Positions 1-13,654 of a stretch of DNA of 64,000 nucleotides are shown here, in pieces. The notes below the pieces were generated by a model. That model saw only the letters and a list, made by a program, of their open reading frames with translations. It had not been told where the DNA came from and did not search any database. Positions within the stretch are counted from its first letter, which is position 1. Each line of letters opens with the position of its first letter. The DNA is taken from assembly GCA_013397455.1 (NCBI GenBank), contig VYZB01000217.1:903748-967747 (forward strand), in the 5' to 3' direction. The translations under genes were made by a program, and so were the position numbers. The stretch is from Crotophaga sulcirostris. Lineage: Eukaryota > Chordata > Aves > Cuculiformes > Crotophagidae.

Positions 1-1711
1 CACAGCTTGATAAATCTTATCTGCTTCTGTATGCCAAACCATCCTATATTTACTTGTTTGAAACAAACACAGGCATAAATGCACCAGATGGGAGAAAGAC
101 CTAATTCAGTAACAGAGTAAAGTGAAACAGGAGTTTTCAGTTGAACATATTTGTTATCTAAGATCAAAAGGCAATTATACTTGAGAAAAAGTGCTGCATG
201 CATCTCTAGAACAGCCTTTCCTACTTCTGAGAATAGAACATTGCTGATATCAGTGACCATTCTGCAAATTGTGGAGAAGGAGAGTACAGGTATTGTTTCC
301 AACAGGCAATACCACCATTTTTATTCTTCTTTCATAGATTTTTCCCCCATGTTTTCCTCTACTTGTGTTGATTGCAATGAGGGATGAGTCTCTATTGACT
401 CCTGAGAAGGACTGTATGGAAGTTAAATGCAGACTATATTTCTCATATGCTTACAAATTATGTCAGAGTAGAAGACATAAGAAAGAAATCAATTTCAAAA
501 GAGTTAAATTAAACTCTAAGTAGCCCACCACATCACCCTACACGTTCTATCATTAATGTCTGCTCTATTATCTTTTTTCTGGATCTCATACAGGATGAAG
601 AACAACCATAGTTAGACCTTTCATTTGACCTTTTTTACTAATTCTAACTTGTATCAACAGATAAGCTTTTCTGTCCATAAATGTTTAAGTAACAATGATT
701 TAATAACGAAAGATACATTTTAACTTCCAATGCAACATGTTGATTTCACGTATTCATTTTTTAAAAAAAGATAGTGGTTCTATGTGTTTTCTTCCCTACC
801 TTACTTAGTAGAGCTGTTGCCTTTAGTTTTTATGCAGAATGGAAGATGTAACTACTTCAACAATTTGATGAGGTTTGTTTTATTCAATCCGCCCCTGGAA
901 ACGTATGACTAAATGGCCAGACATCAAAAGATTTATGCTTTCTTTTATGTCATCTTTTTGTAAAAATCCCTTTCCTTCTTTTCTTTGTATATACGGTTTG
1001 TTTCAGCAGTTCACTCACTTTGCAGACTGCAGCAAATGTGGAACAGGGTAGCCATACAGATTTAGCAGCCAAAATCCTCTCTGAGGCGGCCACATGCACC
1101 AGTGAGTCTTGTAAATCTTTCTTAACCTCAGTACCAGGCCCGGATTTATTTGTTTTTCTAGGTAGACCAATCTGGCTTCCTTCAGGTTCTACAAAATGGT
1201 CTATCACTGTCTACACAGATAACCTCAGGCAGCCAATAATGAAGTCAGTTCACCAGGTCTTGCAAATGGACATGAAATCTTAGATCATGTAAGACCTTTT
1301 AATTTATTAGATATCCATCTCAGGGCCTCCTACACCAGTGTGCCTTTCCCAGGTGTACATGTACAAAATCCAGACATAGCAACCCACCCAGGAAGGATCT
1401 GTGACAGCTTGAGAGAAACTTGGGAATTTGATTCAGGAAAACTGCATGTTTCCAAATTAAAGAAGCAGCTCCTCATTGTAGTTTGTCCTTATATCAATGT
1501 TGGTGTGCTTTTAATGGCTTTTGAGGCAGATCCATAATAATCACAGCATGTTAACTACTTTCAGTCCTGACAATGAGACTGATAATGAGAAAAAGACGGG
1601 ATTTTGCTAAATGAACTCCTGAGCTAAATCTAATAGAAAATTATTATGATGGCTTAGCAGTGGATAATCCGAAGAACCACCACTTTGGAAGAATTGATTC
1701 AAATCCCAAAC
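1..1711. other. Unique intergenic or intronic DNA, no gene recognised
   Basis: AT-rich single-copy-looking sequence. No exon, RNA gene or repeat family is recognised. The stretch 950-1283 is open on both strands (85 codons minus, 87 codons plus), but neither translation resembles a family I know, and no convincing splice-site pair frames it. It ends where CR1 reverse transcriptase-like coding begins, at about 1712. Confidence 0.6.
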
Positions 1712-2869
1712 TATCCCTCCTTTTGGTGGATAAGGAAAGAGCAACAGTCATCATCTACCCAGACTTGTGCAAAACATTCGACACTATCCCACATGCAATT
1801 AATGTCTCTAAACTGGAGAGACGTTGGATTTGATGGGTGAACCACTCAGTGGATAAGGAATTGACTGTATGGTAACACTCAAAGAGTTGTGGTCAATAGC
1901 TCAATGTCCAAGGAGACACCAGTGATGAGTGGTGTTCCTCAGGGGTCTGTATTTGGACCAGTGTTGTTTAGTAGCTTTGTTGGAGACACGGACAGTGGGA
2001 TTGAGGGCTGACAACACCAAGCTGTGTGATGTGATTGACCTACTGGACGGAAGGGACACGATCCAGAGGGACCTCAACAGGCTTGAGTGGTGTGGCTGTG
2101 TGAATCTCACGATGTTCAACAAGGTCAGGTGCAAGGTCCTGCAACTGGGTTAGGGCAATCCCAAGCACAATTACAGGCTGGGTGGAGAATGGACTGAGAG
2201 CGCCCTGAGGAGAAAGACTGAGGTTGCTGGTGGATGAGAAGCTCAACATGAGCTGGCAATGTGCAGCTGCAGCCCAGAAAGCCAACTGTATCCTGGGCTG
2301 CACCAAAAGAAGTGTGATCAGCAGATTGAGACAGGTGATTCTTCCCTCTACTCTGCTCTTATGAGACCTCACCTGGAGTACCGTATGCAATTCTGGAGTC
2401 CTTAGCACAGGAAAGACATGAATCTGTTAGAAAAAGTCCAGAGGAGGGCCAGAAAGATGATCAGCAGGTTGGAGTACCACTTATATGAGAACAAGCTGAA
2501 AGAGTAGGTCTTGTTTAGCCTAGGGAAGAGAAGGTTCCAGGAAGACCTTATAGCAGCTTCCAGTACCTAAAGGGGTGGGGAGGGACTCTTTATCAGGGAG
2601 TGCAACAACAGGAGGAAGGGTGATATTTTTTAAGATGAAAGAGGGTAGATTTAGATTAGATATTAGGAAGAAATATTTTACTGTGTGGGTGATGAGGCAC
2701 TGGAACAAGTTGCCCAGAGGAGCTATGGATGCCCCATCACTGGAGATGTTGTTCAAGGCCAGGCTTTGAGCTGCCTGATCTAGTGGAAGTTGTCCCTGCC
2801 CATGCCAGAGGGGTTGGAACTAGGTGATTTTTAAGGTCACTTCCAACCCAAACCGTGCTATGATTCTAC
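1712..2869 (+). mobile_element. CR1 LINE retrotransposon, 5'-truncated (copy 1)
   Basis: This is a CR1 non-LTR retrotransposon remnant. It begins inside the reverse transcriptase gene (a VDKERAT...IIYPDLCKTFDTIPH-like segment at about 1715-1800) and runs through the RT C-terminal part to a diagnostic 3' end at 2811-2869. That end has GGTTGGAACTAGGTGATTTTTAAGGTC, then TTCCAACCC and a terminal CTATGATTCTAC. Typical full-length CR1 elements are about 4.5 kb with two ORFs, so only the last quarter is present; 5' truncation is the usual result of target-primed reverse transcription. The coding part has many frameshifts and stops, so the copy is old. The 5' boundary is uncertain by about 30 bp; the 3' boundary is good to a few bases. 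Confidence 0.93.
1715..2780 (+). pseudogene. CR1 reverse transcriptase C-terminal remnant, broken
   Basis: CR1 ORF2-like coding in shifting frames. Motif A survives as an LCKTFDTIPH-like segment near 1770-1792. The motif B region reads SGVPQGS-like, from GGTGTTCCTCAGGGGTCTG at about 1931-1949. The segment 1929-2153 then covers the palm and post-motif-C region in one frame: ADNTKLC, then a DGRDTIQRDLNRLE-like stretch, then LTMFNKVRCKVLQLG. Motif C, normally F/Y-A-D-D, reads A-D-N (2007-2015), so the second aspartate is lost. Later pieces match the CR1 C-terminal domain (RFRLDIRKKYFTVWVMRHWN at about 2647-2706). No intact protein can be produced. Confidence 0.88.
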
Positions 2870-5800
2870 AATATAAGAGATGTCATAACCACGAAGAAAA
2901 AGGAATAACATAAATCAGGAGTTTACTTTCCCAGTCTATGTTCTCCCAAGTTACAAACATAACCTATGCATTTTTCCTTGTAGTTTCTCTTCAGGTTGAA
3001 TGTGATAATTTTTCAGTGTATTTCCCCCTGTCGCACTGCAGTGTTAAAACAAATATTACTTCACACATTTCCATTATCAGAATATGGATCTTATAGTGAT
3101 CACCCAGGTTTTAAATCCAGGTTTTACAATCGTCCTGTTCTGTATGATGCCCATAACCCGATGCTGTGGCATGCAAGCCTCAAAATAAAAATTCCACCCG
3201 TACACTTTAGAGTTCATAGGTAAATTCTAGCTTCCTGACCATGCATACTGCCTAAAGATCATCAATGGCTTGATATTTCTACTGGAGCTCTCTAGTCAGT
3301 TGTCTCAGCAACAGATACATGTGCAGAGGATGGGTGAGCCCCTAGATGAATCTCATGTTAGAGATGCAGCTTGTGTATTTCAAAGACTCTCCTCATCTTC
3401 TAGAGACAAACTGGTGTGAATCTTTGCTCTGGAAAAGGTGTGCACTTGGTTTTCTAACAAATGCATTATAGTTGAGAGGTTTCAAATGGAATCTAGGTCT
3501 GATATAGACTCTTTATGGTCTTTGTTTTCATTGATATCACAAGTTCTTCAGAATTAGGTCCTTCACAAGAGTTTATTTGGCAGCATGAGTGGAGTGTTTC
3601 TAATGTTAAAGAACGACGTTTCTACTTACAGACTGAACTACAAAATTTAACTTATGATTAAATTCCACTCAAATTCAAATTTAAGTTTGGGCATGTGTTG
3701 CTTTTAGTTTCGACTCTGGGTGGAAGAGCACAAGGTCACAAAATAAAAGATCTAGAGCTTCTGAGAGTCAGTTCTACTGAAAATGTAACACCTGCATAAT
3801 AAATTATCAAATGTTAATTTATCTTGCATGAAATATGAAATAATAATTATATTTCCTGCCAAGAAATCACAACCTAGACATTTAGTCAAAAACTCTCATT
3901 AATTTCCCCGGAAATCATACATCCATTTATCTTTAATAACTTTGAAAACTTCAAACATTTATTACTGGCACATCCAGAAAACTCAGTTTCCAATCATTAA
4001 AACCATCATATAGATTATAGACAATCGGGGCCAGAGGTAAGAAGAAGAGAAATTAAGGAAGCCACGATACAAAGAGTCTGAGAAAGACAATTTCTAGTGG
4101 CAAGAACAACAACAAAATAATTTACTGCACATACCAATCACTGCCATAAGTTAGACAAAAAACTTTATGGGAATACTCAGAATTTTGCAGGGGCTGCCAT
4201 TAGACCTGAAAGTGAAAAGTCTGATAACTAAGTTGACTAAGTGTGATCAACTTAATCAAGAATCTAGTCTTGTTCATATGACATAGCCTACTTCTTATGG
4301 TTTTATGGAAAGGTATCATAATAGAAAAAAATCATGGAGTTCTGTCATTTACCACGATAAATTAGAAACAACAGTCAGTGGCACTTTAGCAATGTGAAAA
4401 CTATCACATATCTAAAACTACTAACTTCATTTAACACTTTGTAAAAGTAACTAAAAAATTATGTTCCTGCAAAATGCCTTCCTATGTGCAGATACATCAA
4501 TGGGCAAATCCACTATCCAATTTCTCATCTGAAGTATGGTATGCTCAACACAAGAACTTAAAAAAAAAATGTATGAACTAGAGGAAATTTATTCTGCAAT
4601 GGTTTGTCTTCCTTTTCCAAGGTTTATGGTCCGTGGGGTGAAAATGTGAAGATTTTAACCTTTATGAGACATGGAAGCACTTTAAGCTAGGGTTTTTTTC
4701 TCCCAGCAGCTTACATTTGACAGTACATTTTCCCCTTTTGAAGACTGTTAAAAAATCATAACAAAACAAAAGAAAAATCACATGGTTAAGGAAAGAATAC
4801 ACAGCATTTCTTTTTCTTTTATAATTTCTCTTTCCTTCCCCTGGATATGGATTGAAGTTGCTGGTACTTGGTGGCAATCACCATGCATTATATGGAAAAC
4901 TATGCATTAGGAAGTAAAAACAAGACTTTGACAGAATTTAATACCAACTACTAATACCTTTATTTTTAGGCAAACGAAAGGCTTTGTTATGACAGCATAT
5001 GCCATATGAAGATGACTGGTAGACACTGAAAGATCAATATTACTTAGAGATGATGATGATTAGCACCAGTAGGTAAGCAAGTTATTATGACCTTATGAAA
5101 GCAGTTGAGAAACAGAGCCAGACTTGAGCCACACACATTTGAAGCAAAGTACTGTTTTTTCTGGATAACATGCTTGGCAGATCTAGCATTATATATTCAT
5201 CACAGATAATTTCAGTGACATCTTATAAATATTATATTAGTCTGACTTGGGCAATGCCTTATGACCACCTTTTCACATGACAGTGTAAACCTAAGTTTAC
5301 ACTAATTGTATAGTCTCTTTACAAGAAAGTCGTGGAGTGAGAGCAAGGACGCTCATCACCTGTGGCTAACGTTTACCTGGATAAAGTGCGTGACAGAAAC
5401 ATGAAACAAAGGCTTGTCTTGGGAACAATTAGCACAGGCTAGAAGAAGCTGCATTAAACATTTCTTGGAATTTGCAGTGCCCTGAGGTCCCGGGCCACTC
5501 ACATCCATGCACATTCACACCCTGCAGATTTTTACCATCTAATCTTTATCTTAACATCCAGGATATCTTGAAGAGCAATGTTAGATGCTCTGAGATTACG
5601 GATCTAAACACTAATCTCCAAAAACACAGGGGAAATCAGAGCAGGAGGTGGGGTGTACAAGATGGTCCGAAAAATCAGAGCAAATACAGCCACAGGGAAA
5701 AGAAAAGATGAAAAAAGAGAGGGAATGAAGGAAAGTTTTCACATTTCTTTATGTACTATTGCTTGAGTTCCAAAATGAAGAAATCGCCTTCACCCTCGCA

Positions 5801-6349
5801 CCACCTTTGCCTCCAAAAAATGGTTACTCTATTGTGCCACCTTGTGGAAAGAAGGAAACAAAGACAGTTGCGGTGAAACTATCGGCTTTCAAGGACTGCA
5901 TTCAATGTGCAAATGGGCACAGTAGGAAAAAAAAACCAACAAAGATTGTGTCATACACAAGCAGAGATAAAAATGACAAAAAAAAAATAAAAAGGAAAAA
6001 ATCTAGGCACAAAAGCAGCACCTAAATCAAAGTCAGAGAGATCTCCACAAGGAAAAGTAAACTTGCCCTTCCCTTCCCGACGTATTCTGCAGAAACAAAA
6101 TTCAGAATGGAGAAAAAGAGTAAGCAAAAATCACCATCCTGTCCAGAAGCAACAAGCCTGTCAAAGCAAAATTTCCCAAAGCGTCAGAATCAGTCAGACT
6201 TCTAGTCATTGTCTCGTATTCACAATATTTGATCATAAATCTATACAAATCACACCCAAAAAGTGGTAAAAGTCACCTGAGGTAATCCTTCCAATTACAC
6301 TATTGCCACCCCTACCTTTAAATCTCAATCTGTGGTATCCTGGGCAAGG
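2870..6349. other. Unique AT-rich DNA, no gene recognised
   Basis: No recognisable exon, RNA gene or transposon. Short open frames occur (for example 88 codons at 5759-6025, whose lysine-rich C-terminal half simply translates an A-rich run at about 5920-6010), but none has a recognisable family, domain order or splice context. I treat them as chance. Confidence 0.55.
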
Positions 6350-9300
6350 AACTGCAAATTAGCACAGGGCTTTTGAATCTAAATTAATTAAGTCAATGAA
6401 GAAAAACTCAAAACAACTGTTAAGCTCTGGTTTATGTTAATGAGCTAGACGAACATAGACAACATTTACGCAAACTAGCAGCATCTATGTTAAGGAGCTA
6501 AGTGGGGAAAACACCAGTTTCGTAAAAATCAATAACACAGTCATTACAAAAACCATTTGACAAAAACCACTTACTTGGCTTTTGTGACAAATGAGGGGTT
6601 CAGAATTAACAGAACTATTTAGACTGATAAGAATATTTATTACTTGTAAGTCTTCAGACAATCCTTGCATACTAGACAAAATTCTTGTAGTACTTGAATT
6701 TTTCATTAACTGGATTACAAGTAATACCCCATCTGACCATCGATACTAATAGAATGTTATTTATCACTTTCTTGCTTTCAGATTTTGTATTGACCTTAAT
6801 AAAAGAGCTGAAATCATATTACTAAGACAAACAAACATCAGGCATGAATAAACATTCAAACTGCAAATCAGAATGACAAAATTCTTACAAATAATAAATA
6901 TACCAGAAGAAAATCAAGGCAAATATTCCACTCAAATAATAGCAATGATTACAGAAGTGACCCAGTTCTTTCACAAACTAGTATGGTTACCCAAAAGGTG
7001 GAGCAAACCTAGCCTTTGTTTCCATCTTTCATCACATCTTTTTTTCAGTTTCTACACACAGATCTAATTCTTCGTGTAGAAAGAGAAACTATTAAAAGTA
7101 AGAGGACCACAATTCTTCTTTATTAACACTCTTAGCCACAGTCTTATGGCTGGGTTTCCTTATGCCCTAGAAATGTCCTTGCTTGGGATATGTTTATAAA
7201 CAAAGTGCATGCCTTCTCCTCTTCTACTCCTTACAAATCAATCTTTGGAATTTGATTTTAAAAGTTACCAATGATTTTCCAGGGAATAGAAGTAGCTTTG
7301 TTTAAGATGCTCAAGAAAATGTTGTTCTTCAAGTCTCTCTTCATACATAAAAGATTACTGTTCTTTATCTACTTTCATGAAGAAAACAGGGTGTTTAAAG
7401 GATATCACATTGATCCATAGTCTCATTGCAATTTGCATACAATTTTTAATATATAACTGAATTATTAAAAAGACCACTTTTATCAGGGTAATGTCTCTGG
7501 ACACAAGCAATGCCGCTGTGTTGGCAGTGTTGTCAGTAGAATGATATTTTATTTACTACTCCAGGAGGCACAGGAGGACTCATCCTGCTCCATGACACCA
7601 TCACATCATTGAAAAAAAAGTAATAACAAAATCATTATACTTCCATAATCATTCAATGGGAGACCACATACACATTTAATAAAGTTTATAGTAACTGAAT
7701 GTTTCATTTACACGTAAACACTTATAATAATTAAATACATCAAAAAGGCCAATGATTATTACACTCATTGCCCATCATTCAACCATGTGATCAACACCAC
7801 TTCTCTGGGATTGTGCGTGCTGTTATGCAAGGGTGGGGCTGTAACACGTGTAGGCGATCTAGTAGCTTTGCCTTCAATCAACTACAAGCATACATTACGC
7901 AAATGTTGCTGTCAGTCTGACTGTTAGAACTAATTCTGTGCAGACACCACCACAGATCACTATGAAAAGCCCTTCCGACTTTTCCACTTCTATTCTTCTA
8001 AAAGAACATAGGGCATACAGACTAAGTATTTAGGTTTGTTTTCAAAATCAGTATTACAGAGTCTTAATCATTAATTATCTGACTTTTGAAAAAATATCAA
8101 ATACAGATCCTTCAGTAAATGTCACAAAATGGACCTGCAGATGTTCAGCAGCTCTAACAGGACCTATATATATTATCCAATTATAAATTGAATTTAGTTT
8201 TTAAAAGTAAATAGAAATTCTTAAGACCACAAACAGCATGCTACCAACTCAACTAAGTTTCTTGGACATGAAGAAAACCATTTACCCATGATTTTGCCTG
8301 TGTTCAGATCTCAGTTAAACTCAAAACCAGAATCAAACCCATTCATGTTCTGAGACATAATGTCTTTTTGAGGTATTCATCCCCTTGTACTTTTAAAAAA
8401 AATTAAGATATTTTAAAAAATTAAGTACTTGTGTCAAAAAAAGCACCTCACAACAAAAAGAAAATACTATAACTAGTTGTCTATTGTCAGCTGACAGGAA
8501 GAACGTGAGTAGATTTTTCACCAGTCTTATCTATGTGTTGAAGAAACTCCACATAGTTTCTTGAATGGTTGTGCATCAAATAACTAGGCATTTGTCATTT
8601 GTATGCCTACTGTTATTAATTTTCTGCACTATTAAATATCAACAATTGCAAGAAATGCAAACTGTTGTACCTAGACATGCATTTCTGTTTACGCAAGTCT
8701 ATCCAAAAAGCCTCCAACTGAATCTTCATTAATAAGTAAATTTATTAACTTCTATTGAAGGATAAGACTATCCAAGTAGGACAATATTCATTACAGCTAT
8801 CATTAATGTACCCGGACATTATCTCTTACTAGTGTCTTAATCATCACAGTGAAACAGTAGCATCTAAACCCAGCAGTACCCTCTGCATAGAGACTGAGGG
8901 GGCGGCAAGAGAAAAGTAAGGGTCCTAATGCCTCATAGTATTATACTTTGGCTAACAGAATAGGGAAGATACGTCTCCTCAAGAAACAGAGGAGTTTTTT
9001 TCTTACTATTCTCAATGTTGATGTTATTAGGTTTAGTCATAAGGAATACTATCTCATAAGAAAGCTTACATCAGCATTTTGTAAGACCATTGATTCTAAT
9101 TACTCACTATGAAAATTTCTGATATTAATCAGAATGTGAACTACAGTTTGAGAAAACAATAAACTGCAGCTGTAATCATTTGTTGACATTTACTCAATAT
9201 AAACACTTTGGAAAGAAGAACTATTTTTTTTCTTCTCAAAGAAATGACAGTATTACCAAAATAATGTACCAGATATATACCAGCATAATATACCAGGAAA

Positions 9301-12300
9301 TAACCAATTCATTAGGCAGTGGCCCCATGAAAGATAACAAAAATGTAGTATTCTTGTCAACCAGTTTTCGTCCTCAGAGTCCCAAGTCATGAATTTTAAA
9401 ATCTCATGCCCAAATAAATATTCAAGTTTTCATTATTGCTCTGTATCTCCAGCAACTTCAAACAGGTTACATAGGAATATCTTGGTGCTTTTCCAAATCA
9501 GATCATATGTTTATGAACCTAAATATCCACATAGGTGTCCATCTTAGGGCTTATGCCTTTGGATTTGTGGTGGTAATGTTCTTTTCACACTGCTGTTACG
9601 AGTAAGTGTGTGTATCACTTTACTACTTGCAAATTGCAGCCTGAAGTCTTGGACTTTTTACCTCACGAAGTAGTTCAGAGATGGAAGCTTTTTTTATATG
9701 TTAAATAGGAATCTGCCTACACATGAGAGTAATACTGGTATCAAAAGGCATAGAGTGCAGCATGAAGAGCAATGCCATGGCTCTTGATGTTGCCAGGAAA
9801 TATGTATGAGAGATATCTGTGGAGTTATGTCAAGACTGCTATTTTACAGCCATTGTACAAATATGTTGAAAGTACAGCAGTATCTTGAATCCTAGAAGCT
9901 AACACCACAGCATGTGGGGCATCCATGGCTTCCCTTGAGGGGATGAATTTTGCCTGACCACACCCACAAGTGATCTGAATGAACATTACTGTTGTCTGAG
10001 CTACTGAGAAAGACAGAGAAAAAGACCTTATAGTGGGATTATAAGATTGGTCAAGTTTCTGTAAGTTAATTAAAAATAAAAATGCCTTATATCACATTTC
10101 CTTTATTTGATCTATGGATTTAGATGTAAATAGTCTGGGATGAGTGATAGAATCTGCCTCCAAAACATGCAAGATAGTGCTACAGTAAATACAGAAGCTT
10201 AAGAGAAAAGAAGAATGTTAACAGTAACTGCCACAAAGCTTCTGACTCTAATATTTATTTATTTTACATGTGATTAATATTATTTTCATATCAAGCATGG
10301 ATTTTAAATAATTGTAATTATTATAATAATGCTTTAATTCAATCTCATGGAAAATCAGTGGTGAGCCAGATGTACACATGCAATTTTTGTCTACTGATAT
10401 TTTCTTTGTCCCTTGTTTGTTATCTTTCTGCTTGAGTTATACTGACAAATGTTCACAGTTCCTCTCCCTTCCTCATTTCTTTACTTGAACAGCAATGGTA
10501 CTTAGCTGTTTAAATGAACAGTATTTTAATCAAGAGAGAGACTTTCCTGACTCTGGCAGTTATTCATGTCTCTTTCTGCATCCTACTAAATAATTCCTGT
10601 CAGAGATAATTTTTATCCCTGGCTCACTTTTTAGGACCAACTGTCTTAGGAGTGATGCAATATAGACCTCAGATTATCCAGTTTCTCCTGTGTATATACA
10701 ATGAGAAATTACCAACTGAAGCACTGTAATGTCTTCTGCTGTGAAGAAGGATTGCTTGTTACCAAAGGTTTCTGAATGTAGTCTAAAGCAAGTCAAATTA
10801 AACTCAGTAAATAAGCAAGTGTGGGTTGAAGTAAAATATGGAATATCAATACTTAGTTAATACATTCTAAAGACACTTTCAAATACTGCTCCATAGATTT
10901 CCAAGGTGAAATCACATGGGACTAGATGGAAAAACAGGACTGGGAAACTATTTTGTCCTTGGCACTTGCTGATACCAGCAAGCTATAGCAAGCAACATAT
11001 GAGAAGTCAAACATTTCTCTCCTAGTAAGAAATTTGTAGCTGTGCCTCTCACAAAATTAAATACAATCTGAAAATTCCTGAATGTTATTAGCATGGACAT
11101 ATAAACTCAGTGTATCATGATCACATACATAGTTATAAATTTATACTGTCCAAATAATCTTCCTGCACTTTGGAAGAAAAATAACTCACTTTAGTGTTTT
11201 TCTTATTAGATCCTTGCTTGAAAATAAGATGAGCCATATCATAAAAGAGAGGGAAACATACACAGATTCAACATCAAAAAGTGAGAAGGAAGCAGATGAG
11301 CATGTTGCTACTGTTTTAAAGCATATACACTGAAGGGATTATTATTTTATTAATGATGTTTTAATTGCTATGATTCTGGTGTTATTTGAACAAACTATGC
11401 CTCCTATTGTACTCTCTAGTGACACAAAACTCTGCAGGAGACAGGATGTTTTGAACCATTCCCTTTTTAGATTATGTCTAAAAATTGCATGTTTAAAGCT
11501 GAACTTACATGTTGAATGCAAATCTTTGTGACTGAACTAGCATATCAAACTAGTGCAGCTGTACACAATTAGAGCAAAATGTGGCTGCTGTTCCAAAGAA
11601 CTTTTCTTTTGCTCTAGTATACAGTGTTGTTTGTTTGTTTGGCAATATATCACTTATCTCCAACATGTAGGACTATTTTGCATTAGGAGCTGTTAGTTCA
11701 AAGGATTTCATAAGCCTTGAAGAACTACCCTATACCCCTCGTTAGCTTTTCGGAACACGATCTGGGATCAAGTTTTGACTGCTTTTAGAGAGTCTATCAG
11801 CAACAATGTTGTTTGCTGGTTTTTTCTTGTTGCGTTTTTTTCTTTAAATCACATTTTAGTCACATTCAGAGTTTCCATGTACCCCCACCATGCACATGCG
11901 TGTGCACACACAAAGGCAACTGTTTTCAGCCACGACTGAAAGATGTCTTTCCATCTCCTTGTCTCAGAAAGTCAGAGCTTCCCAAGGAATTCTCATTCAA
12001 ATCGAGCAGGAGAGCATAGTGCAGACTGAATACAAATTTGTGCTGGAGAAGTGGAACAAGATTAGCGAAGTGTGCAGTTGGCGAGATTGATGTTGATACC
12101 CTTCACTGCCAAGTGAAATGCCAATAATGCTTGTATAGCATTTTGTGAGGGCAATAGGAGTATTGATTCCTGAGCAATAATAAAGAATGAAGCTGCTCTC
12201 TCAGGTATAAAAATATTGGCAACTGTTACAAAGAATTGACTCATAGAGGTCTGAGTGTTGGCCTATCTTAATACAAATAATTCGGGCTTCAGAAGGAATT

Positions 12301-13520
12301 CAGGAGCAGCCAGGCATGGTCCTCAGGCACATTCTCTGCTATTAATTTATCTGCAGCTTTCTGACTACCAGTCAATTGGTCTTTGAGGTTCAGGGTCAAA
12401 AATGGATTTCTGAAAACCTGTTGGAAGACAATACGAAAAGCCAGCTGAGCCATGAAATTTTAACATATAAAAATAATTTTTAAAAAGTTACAACACTCTC
12501 TTGCCATTTTTATGAGAAAAACAGAACATATGGCTTCCATGCACTTCATAAATACATTTAATATCCATTTAATTGGGAGTTGAGATTTCTAATGTTAGTA
12601 TTTTTATTGTATTACTTAAAATAGTTACTCACTTAAAGAAGAGTAAAGTTCCCAGAACACGAAGCTGTTGCAGGTTACAAGACACACGTTTTCTAACAAT
12701 TTACAATATGCTGTCTGTGCTTAACCAGGAACACTAAGAGTTTCTTATATACATTTGAAGAATTAGCTGCCCTTTTTAGTGTTGAAAAACAAACACCTTA
12801 AAATGACTACTTGCTCTTAAAATTGTAAGGCTTATCTGTTCACTCTGTTAACTAAAGGGATTCTGCTATATCAAACACTGACCATCAAAAGCATGATGGA
12901 AATAGAAGCACTGGGAGTGCACATCAACACTTGTAACAAAAGCAGTGATGAAATCCACACAGTGGCATAGAATTACAAAACTGTATTTTATTGGTGAGCA
13001 TTTCACCTACGCACAGTGTAATAACACACATCTGAGAGAACTGCTGCTGACAAAGCAAACAACCAGGTTTCCTTTAACATTTATTAGACACCAAAATCTA
13101 TCACTTACTGCTTTTGCCTTAAGTGTAGTTTCCCACACTAAAGTTACAGGCTTCACAGGTTTTAATCAAGAACAACTGGAGAACATAGGGCAATTAAAGT
13201 CATAAATAATTTCCCAAAATGCCAAAAGTATTTGCCAGAGGTGAAAAAATTCTAACTATTGATTGCCCTTATCCCTTGAAAATGTTTAAATCCCATGTCT
13301 GTTGGAAAATAGGCAGCTGAGACCACTGTGGAGTAATTTGTTCTGCCACAGACATCCCTGTTGAAATGAAACAGTGACTGGAAAGCTTTAATCCTGGTCA
13401 TGCTTTTCCCGAGTAAAACACATAATGAATTTCTTAATTCCACTAGCTCAGAAATCTTCACAAAGATTTCACCCCTGGCTCCTCAAACTGCAGGGAAAAC
13501 ACTTGGACTCCAAACAAAGT
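6350..13520. other. Unique AT-rich DNA, no gene recognised
   Basis: Long AT-rich stretch without recognised genes or interspersed repeats. A very AT-rich patch lies at about 10250-10335 (TTTATTTATTTTA followed by ATAATTGTAATTATTATAAT). A short (TTTG)n run sits near 11625-11641. Open frames of 60-86 codons (such as 12945-13205) look like chance: none has a known motif or a supporting splice signal. Confidence 0.55.
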
Positions 13521-13654
13521 TAAAAGATGTGTAGATGTGGCACTTAGGGACATGGTTTAGTGGTCGACTTGCCAGTGTTAGGTTTATGGTTGGACTTGAT
13601 GATTTTAAAGATCTTTTCCAACCTAAATTATTCTGTGAACCTGTGATTCTGTGG
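13521..13654 (+). mobile_element. CR1 LINE 3'-terminal fragment
   Basis: A short tail of a CR1 element. The sequence TGTGTAGATGTGGCACTTAGG, then GACATGGTTTAGTGG (13550-13564), GGTTGGACTTGATGATTTTAAAG (13588-13610), CTTTTCCAACCTAAATTATTCTGTG and a terminal GTGATTCTGTGG is the classic avian CR1 3' untranslated region. Only about 130 bp are present, so the insertion is heavily 5'-truncated. Minus-strand open frames crossing this place are spurious. Confidence 0.92.

Noticed and set aside
5759..6025. Lysine-rich 88-codon ORF
   Set aside because: The lysine-rich half translates an A-rich low-complexity run; no upstream start or splice support.
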